Assembly (NCBI GenBank): GCA_013696695.1
Contig: JACCYD010001187.1
Span: 1 to 10,177 of the forward strand
From: Deltaproteobacteria bacterium
Lineage (GTDB): Bacteria; Myxococcota_A; Polyangia; Haliangiales; Haliangiaceae
Direction: 5' to 3'
Length of the DNA stretch: 10,177 bases
The position numbers and the translations under genes are program-made. Under the pieces are notes generated by a model, which did not search any database, was not told where the DNA came from, and worked only from the letters and a program-made list of their open reading frames with translations. Shown in pieces: positions 5,879 to 10,177 of this stretch (position 1 is its first letter; each line of letters opens with the position of its first letter).

Positions 5879-7094
5879 AACCCACAGGGTCGTGTGTCAT
5901 CGTCGAGCTGTGCGCTGGTCGTCGATCCTGCTCGTCGCGTGTGGCTCGGCTGCGCCACCCCCGGTGCAACCCGTTGTCGTCGTCGCACCCGAGCCCCCAA
6001 CGCCCACGGCCCCGCCGGCGCGCGTGACGTGTGGGGATGCCGGCACGATCCTGCGCGGCACCGTCGAGGACAGCCGCAAGGCCGGCCCGGCGAAGGAGGC
6101 CGCGATCGCCAGCGCGTGTCTCTACGATAAGTGGTCTCAGACAATTCTCGATTGCATCGGCACCGAGCTCGAATCCCGTGGGTGTCTCAAGCAGCTGACC
6201 GAAGAGCAGCGTGCGGCGCTCGACACCAAGATGGTGGCGTGGACCGACACCTATCCGGATGAAACCTGGGACAGCGCCGCCGATGAAGAAGCGGCCGAGC
6301 CCGAGATCGCGTGTGCCGACGTGATCGGCGATGTCGCGACGTACGCACCACTCCTCACGGTCGTCGGCGACGAGCGCGAGCTCGCGGTCAAGGCGCGCCA
6401 GCGGGTCGTGCTCGCGTCATGCGCGACCTGGTCGCGTCCGATCCGGCTGTGCTTCCAGACCACTCCGATCCCGGTGTGTCGCACGAAGCTTCCCCCCGAT
6501 CGCGAAGCTGCGCTCGCGGCGAGCTTCGCGTCGATCGACGCGGTGCTCGGCCGGATCGCCACCGCGAAGAAGAAACCGGCCGCCACCTACGACTGCAAGG
6601 CCGTGGTCGCCAGGCACTACAGCGACGGTGCGTGGAAGGGCAAAGCCGAGCTGCCGAAGAATCCGAAGGCGACACGCGCCGAGCTCGCGAAGCAAGCTGC
6701 CGAGCGGAAGCAGCTGATCGCTGACTCGCGCAAGGCGATGCTCGATGCCTGCACCGCGGAAGCGTGGCCCGCGACGCAACGCGTGTGCGAGCTCGAAGGT
6801 GGCGGGGAGACCTGCGCGCCTGGACGCGGCGTGCGATGGGGATTCCCCGCGGCGAGCGTGACCACGAAGACCGGGATCGCCGAGTGCGACTCGTACTCGC
6901 AGACGGTCGCCGCATGGATCGGGTGCGACAAGGTTCCGCAGCAGGCCAAGGACGCGATGCAACAGGCGTTCGATGCGATGCGCGACAGCTTCAAGACCGC
7001 GACGGGCGCGCAGGCGCCGGCACTCGCGAGTGCGTGCAAGCAAGGCGACGACGCGCTTCGCCAGGCGATGAGATCGCTCGGCTGTACGCCGTAG
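5871..7094 (+). CDS. Cys-rich putative lipoprotein with repeated four-Cys units
   Basis: This 407-residue protein is of no recognised family. Near the N-terminus, basic residues (Arg11, Arg12, Arg15) precede a short hydrophobic run and a lipobox-like LVAC, giving Cys24 as the likely lipidated residue. A Pro/Val/Thr-rich linker (about 25-52) follows, as in surface lipoproteins. The rest is helical with 16 further Cys in a repeating layout: 54/83/95/105, 148/184/194/203 and 242/294/306/315, plus a variant set 339/352/389/405. In the first three units the last three Cys are spaced 10-12 and then 9-10. An even Cys number and export suggest disulfides. The ATG at 5871 overlaps the previous stop by 8 bases, suggesting translational coupling. 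GTG codons at 5892 and 5910 are alternatives, but the latter leaves a very short signal. A mid-protein Lys-rich segment (about 232-280) looks flexible. Its role, perhaps envelope structure or binding, is unknown. Confidence 0.82.
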   Translation: MRETHRVVCHRRAVRWSSILLVACGSAAPPPVQPVVVVAPEPPTPTAPPARVTCGDAGTILRGTVEDSRKAGPAKEAAIASACLYDKWSQTILDCIGTELESRGCLKQLTEEQRAALDTKMVAWTDTYPDETWDSAADEEAAEPEIACADVIGDVATYAPLLTVVGDERELAVKARQRVVLASCATWSRPIRLCFQTTPIPVCRTKLPPDREAALAASFASIDAVLGRIATAKKKPAATYDCKAVVARHYSDGAWKGKAELPKNPKATRAELAKQAAERKQLIADSRKAMLDACTAEAWPATQRVCELEGGGETCAPGRGVRWGFPAASVTTKTGIAECDSYSQTVAAWIGCDKVPQQAKDAMQQAFDAMRDSFKTATGAQAPALASACKQGDDALRQAMRSLGCTP

Positions 7095-7179
7095 GCCCAG
7101 TGTATCCGCGCCACTACGACGCGTGAAGAAGACGTGAACCGCCACCCCGGGCGTTTCCGACTCGCCGTACCGTGAGGGC

Positions 7180-8793
7180 GTGGAGAGTGGGAGATCACAG
7201 CAACGGATGGTGCGGTTGGGGGATGCCACGACCGATGAAGAGGCGCGCGCGTATTTGCAATCACGGCTGACCGCGCTGTGGAAGGTGATGTTCTGGGCGT
7301 TCGTCATCCTGATCACGTCGCAGTGGGTGATGTACGAGGTGCTGTATCCGAGCAGCCGGCCGCTGGAGCAGGACATCATCTACGTCACCGCGACGTGCGG
7401 CCTGGTGATCCTCGCGGTGATCTGGCGCGGCGTGCTGGTCCGGCGAACGCTCGCGTTCGGTCAGCTCTATGGTCTCGACATGTTCTTCGCTGCGGGCTGC
7501 GGCGTGACTCTCTCTGTCGTGGCCGTGCTCGCGTACGATTTTCAGCCGGCTCACTACGTGTGCTTGATCTACGGCGTGTTCGTGGTGTTCACGCGCGCGA
7601 TCGTCGTGCCGAGCACCGGCCGCTGGACCGCGTTGACCTCGACCGGCACGCTCGCGCCGCTCGTCGCGGGGGCGCTGGTTCTCGCGCTGATCGCCGATGT
7701 CATCGCGCCGGGCCCGATGTTCTTCGTGCTCGCGGCGATCCTCGCCGGCGTCACCACGCTCCTCGCCACGACCGGGTCGCGATTGATCTATGGCTTGCGC
7801 CGGCAGGTGACGGCGGCGATGCAGCTCGGCCAGTACACGCTCGATCGCAAGATCGGCGAAGGCGGCATGGGTGCGGTGTACCGCGCGCATCACTTGATGC
7901 TGCGACGCCCGACGGCCGTGAAGCTGTTACTGCCGGAGCGCGTCGGCGCCGACAACCTCGAGCGGTTCGAGCGCGAGGTCCAGCACATGAGTCAGCTCAC
8001 GCACCCGAACACGGTCGCGGTGTACGACTACGGCCGCAGCCCCGACGGCGTCTTCTATTACGCGATGGAGTATCTCGGCGGCGGCATCGATCTCGAGCGG
8101 CTGGTGCGCACGCGCGGGCCGCAACCGTCGGGTCGCGTCGCGCACATCCTCGCGCAGGTCTGCGGCGCGCTCCACGAAGCGCACTGCAACAACATCATCC
8201 ATCGCGACATCAAGCCCGCAAACATCATCCTCTGCGAACGCGGCGGCATGCCGGACGTCGCGAAGGTCGTCGACTTCGGGCTGGTCAAGGAGATCACCAC
8301 CGACACCGGGTCCTCGGCGCAGGTCATCCTCGGGACGCCGGCGTATGTCGCGCCTGAAGCCGTCACCGATCCGAACACGATCGGCCCGGCGGTGGATCTC
8401 TACGCGCTCGGTGCGGTCGGCTACTTCATGCTGACCGGCAGGCGCGTGTTCGAGGGCAAGACGGCGGTCGACATGTGCATCCAGCACGTCACGGCGATTC
8501 CGCGACGGCCGTCCGAGGTGGCGCCGTCGATCTACGTCGCGCCGGAGCTCGAGGCGATCGTGATGCGGTGCCTCGCCAAGAATCCAGCCGATCGGTTCCC
8601 GAGCGCCGATGACATGGCCGCTGCGCTGCGGGTCGTGATCGGACTCAGCCGCGACTGGAGCAATGACGACGCGCGCGTGTGGTGGAGCGAGTTCCGACTG
8701 ACGGAACGCATGGCGCTTGCTGCGAGCACGACACCCACGCGCACGATGCCAGTGGATCTCGGATCACGCTCGCTCGACGTGAGAAACGCGTGA
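7180..8793 (+). CDS. Membrane Ser/Thr protein kinase, N-terminal six-TM module
   Basis: This 537-residue Hanks-type kinase phosphorylates protein Ser/Thr with ATP. Six hydrophobic segments come first (about 33-56, 66-87, 102-120, 126-145, 152-176, 180-205). Basic residues fall in the even-numbered loops, so the kinase faces the cytoplasm. The kinase domain runs from about 219 to 488. It shows the P-loop GEGGMGAV (226-233), Lys248 in TAVK, the helix-C Glu266, HRDIKPAN (341-348) with catalytic Asp343, DFG (365-367), APE (391-393) and Asp406, so all core residues are present. A 50-residue tail holds a DDARVWW segment (496-502). Placing the membrane module before the kinase reverses the usual PknB order (kinase, TM, external sensor). 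There is no PASTA or other extracellular domain, so the TM bundle itself may sense. GTG 7180 gives the longest form; ATG 7207 is an alternative and neither has ideal ribosome-binding spacing. It follows the lipoprotein gene by 85 bases. Confidence 0.94.
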   Translation: MESGRSQQRMVRLGDATTDEEARAYLQSRLTALWKVMFWAFVILITSQWVMYEVLYPSSRPLEQDIIYVTATCGLVILAVIWRGVLVRRTLAFGQLYGLDMFFAAGCGVTLSVVAVLAYDFQPAHYVCLIYGVFVVFTRAIVVPSTGRWTALTSTGTLAPLVAGALVLALIADVIAPGPMFFVLAAILAGVTTLLATTGSRLIYGLRRQVTAAMQLGQYTLDRKIGEGGMGAVYRAHHLMLRRPTAVKLLLPERVGADNLERFEREVQHMSQLTHPNTVAVYDYGRSPDGVFYYAMEYLGGGIDLERLVRTRGPQPSGRVAHILAQVCGALHEAHCNNIIHRDIKPANIILCERGGMPDVAKVVDFGLVKEITTDTGSSAQVILGTPAYVAPEAVTDPNTIGPAVDLYALGAVGYFMLTGRRVFEGKTAVDMCIQHVTAIPRRPSEVAPSIYVAPELEAIVMRCLAKNPADRFPSADDMAAALRVVIGLSRDWSNDDARVWWSEFRLTERMALAASTTPTRTMPVDLGSRSLDVRNA

Positions 8794-8833
8794 AAGGTCG
8801 GACCACTCACGCTGGCTGGGCTACACCGCAGAC

Positions 8834-9004
8834 ATGGACGTCACGCTCGTCGTGCTCGCGATCGTCGTCGTGCTGGTCGCGATCGATGCGATAGGCCGGC
8901 TCGACGAGCGCAGGCATCGCAACCCGAGTGATGTCGCGGGCGACGCGGTCTCGATCACGACCCAGAAGATCGTCGTGGACTTGACGGGGCGGGACCGCGA
9001 CTAA
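8834..9004 (+). CDS. Small single-TM membrane protein, 56 residues
   Basis: The gene starts at ATG 8834 and ends at TAA 9004. Residues 3-20 (VTLVVLAIVVVLVAIDAI) form one strong hydrophobic segment. A basic patch (GRLDERRHR, 21-29) follows, suggesting the C-terminus is cytoplasmic, and then a short polar tail rich in Asp, Thr and Val. Nearly all codons end in G or C, like the flanking genes, which supports real coding despite the size and the lack of a clear Shine-Dalgarno. It begins 40 bases after the kinase stop and ends 6 bases before the next start, so it is probably co-transcribed. Possible roles are a kinase partner or regulator, or a membrane anchor; no family is recognised. The antisense frame over 8807-9196 is a shadow. 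Confidence 0.68.
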   Translation: MDVTLVVLAIVVVLVAIDAIGRLDERRHRNPSDVAGDAVSITTQKIVVDLTGRDRD

Positions 9005-9010
9005 TACGGC

Positions 9011-10177
9011 GTGCGCGTCGTCCTGCTCGGGCTCTGTGCCGCTGCCTGCGGGGACAACGTCGTCGACAAGACAGCTGCGTGCCGGCTGGGGACGGCCGCG
9101 AGCGCGTCGACGATCGAAGATCGCTACGTGATCGGTGAGGCCGCACCGTACGCGCCGGATCTCGCGCTCGCCGCACGCGATGGCGAGCTCGAGCAATCGA
9201 TCGCGGCGCGCCGTCAGGCAGCGTGGCAGATCGTCGAGCGCGTGCTCGCACCCGTGCCGTTCTCAGAGCCCGCGCTCGTCCAACGGTTCGGTGTCGACGC
9301 CTCGCTCCCCGCGTGGCACTCCTGGTACGCGAAGGACGACTTCGAGCGCGTGTTCAAGACGCTGTATCGCGATCTCGGGCCGGAGGGTCGAGCCGCACGC
9401 GCGCCGCTCGATGTGACGGCGGGCTTCGCGGCGAATGCGGTCGCGCTCGATGACGATCCCGCGTGGTCACCGCAGCGCTACGACGATCACGTCGCGGGGA
9501 TCGATACGCTCGACAAGCTCGCCGGCATCGGCGGTGCCTCGCGTGTCGGGTACAGCCCTGGTGCGATGGGCCATCTGATCCAGAGCTACGCGAAGCAAGA
9601 CGCGTGTCGGACGGCAGCCGATCCAGATCGCTTCGCGTTCGATCCGGTGCGCGAGCCGCACGCGGTGACCCAGCGCGAGGCGCTCGAGGTCGGCGAGTGT
9701 GAATTGCGCATCGTCGGGCCGGTGCAGGCCGGGCGCGGCGACGTCGTGGTGACGACCACCGGCGAGGGCGACCTCGATCTCTACGTGCGGCGCGGCGCGC
9801 CTCCGACGACGGAGAACTTCGACTGTCGCTCCGATGGCGATGCCGCAGACGAAGCGTGCTCGCTCGCAGGCGAGGGCCCGATCTACATCGCGCTGTTCGG
9901 CGCCACGGCCGGTCGCGCCGACCTCGAGATCGCGTATGTCACCGAAGACGTCCGCGACCCGGCGTGTCTCGACGGAGAGCTGCCGCGGGATGCAGTGGTG
10001 ATCAAGGCGGATTGGCGGCGCCAGTTCACCGGGGAGGTGCTGCCGACCTACGACACGTCCGCGTCCGCGATGGCGAACCACCTCCGTGGTGACGCGGTGT
10101 GGAGTGCGGGTGGTGAGGCCGATCCGTCGCCGGCCGAGATCTACACGATCGAGCTCCCCGCGGGCCTTCGGTTCCGC
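9011..10177 (+). CDS. Putative lipoprotein with PPC domain, 3' end outside window
   Basis: The frame is open for 389 codons from GTG 9011 to the window edge. This start gives a short signal sequence ending CAAAC, with Cys13 as the likely lipidation site, so the protein would be exported and membrane-anchored. Residues about 40-200 are helical and unrecognised, with an aromatic patch AWHSWYAKDDFERVFKTLYR (101-120). Residues about 228-310 match a bacterial pre-peptidase C-terminal (PPC) beta-sandwich: GDVVVTTTGEGDLDLYVRRG (243-262), a FDC pair (270-272) with a second Cys at 283, and YIALFGATAGRADLEI near the end. PPC domains usually accompany secreted peptidases or other exported proteins. No peptidase motif is visible in the part present. 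The segment after 320 (AVVIKADWRRQF) begins a further domain that continues outside. It lies 6 bases after the small membrane protein gene, so it is very likely in the same transcript. Confidence 0.85.
   Translation, partial: MRVVLLGLCAAACGDNVVDKTAACRLGTAASASTIEDRYVIGEAAPYAPDLALAARDGELEQSIAARRQAAWQIVERVLAPVPFSEPALVQRFGVDASLPAWHSWYAKDDFERVFKTLYRDLGPEGRAARAPLDVTAGFAANAVALDDDPAWSPQRYDDHVAGIDTLDKLAGIGGASRVGYSPGAMGHLIQSYAKQDACRTAADPDRFAFDPVREPHAVTQREALEVGECELRIVGPVQAGRGDVVVTTTGEGDLDLYVRRGAPPTTENFDCRSDGDAADEACSLAGEGPIYIALFGATAGRADLEIAYVTEDVRDPACLDGELPRDAVVIKADWRRQFTGEVLPTYDTSASAMANHLRGDAVWSAGGEADPSPAEIYTIELPAGLRFR

Noticed and set aside
7122..7138. Direct repeat CGTGAA spaced 11 bases before the kinase gene
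   Set aside because: Six-base repeats at one helical turn are tempting as a regulator site but are expected by chance, and no promoter lies beside them.

Overview
The window is GC-rich with strong G/C third-position bias. It looks like a chromosomal segment from a myxobacterium-like organism (Myxococcota, possibly the Haliangium/Kofleriaceae side). The clues are a Hanks-type Ser/Thr kinase with a GEGGMG loop, uncharacterised Cys-rich and PPC-domain lipoproteins, a sigma-54-like promoter and an FadE/DmdC-type acyl-CoA dehydrogenase. This is inferred from style and gene content; nothing in the window fixes the taxonomy.

Layout. (1) 1-1815, minus strand: a helical-repeat (HEAT-like) protein whose 3' end lies outside the window. 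Both of its frame-neighbours and its antisense strand are open, so it is easily missed. (2) 1816-2154: a divergent control region with an 8-bp inverted repeat and a well-spaced -24/-12 (sigma-54) promoter candidate. It leads into a 59-residue peptide gene with a textbook double-glycine leader and a tryptophan-rich, cysteine-free core. This is the most interesting item in the window. (3) 2155-2694: about 540 bases with no convincing gene. (4) 2695-4533, minus strand: a complete 612-residue acyl-CoA dehydrogenase, preceded by a sigma-70-like promoter whose start region is covered by an 8-4-8 palindrome resembling TetR-family fatty-acid operators. (5) 4534-4669: a divergent intergenic region holding that operator, a second 12-bp palindrome and a hairpin. 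(6) 4670 to the right edge, plus strand: five tightly packed genes. They are an uncharacterised 402-residue protein beginning Met-Cys, a Cys-rich lipoprotein built from repeated four-cysteine units, a six-TM Ser/Thr protein kinase, a 56-residue single-TM protein, and a lipoprotein with a PPC domain that runs off the window.

How they fit together. The right-hand block has overlaps or short gaps and may be one or two transcripts for cell-envelope proteins around a membrane kinase; this is inference from spacing. The peptide gene has no maturation enzyme, peptidase-transporter or immunity gene inside the window, so it is either an orphan precursor served in trans or part of a locus that continues to the left of position 1. 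No tRNA, rRNA, CRISPR array, insertion sequence or integrase was seen.
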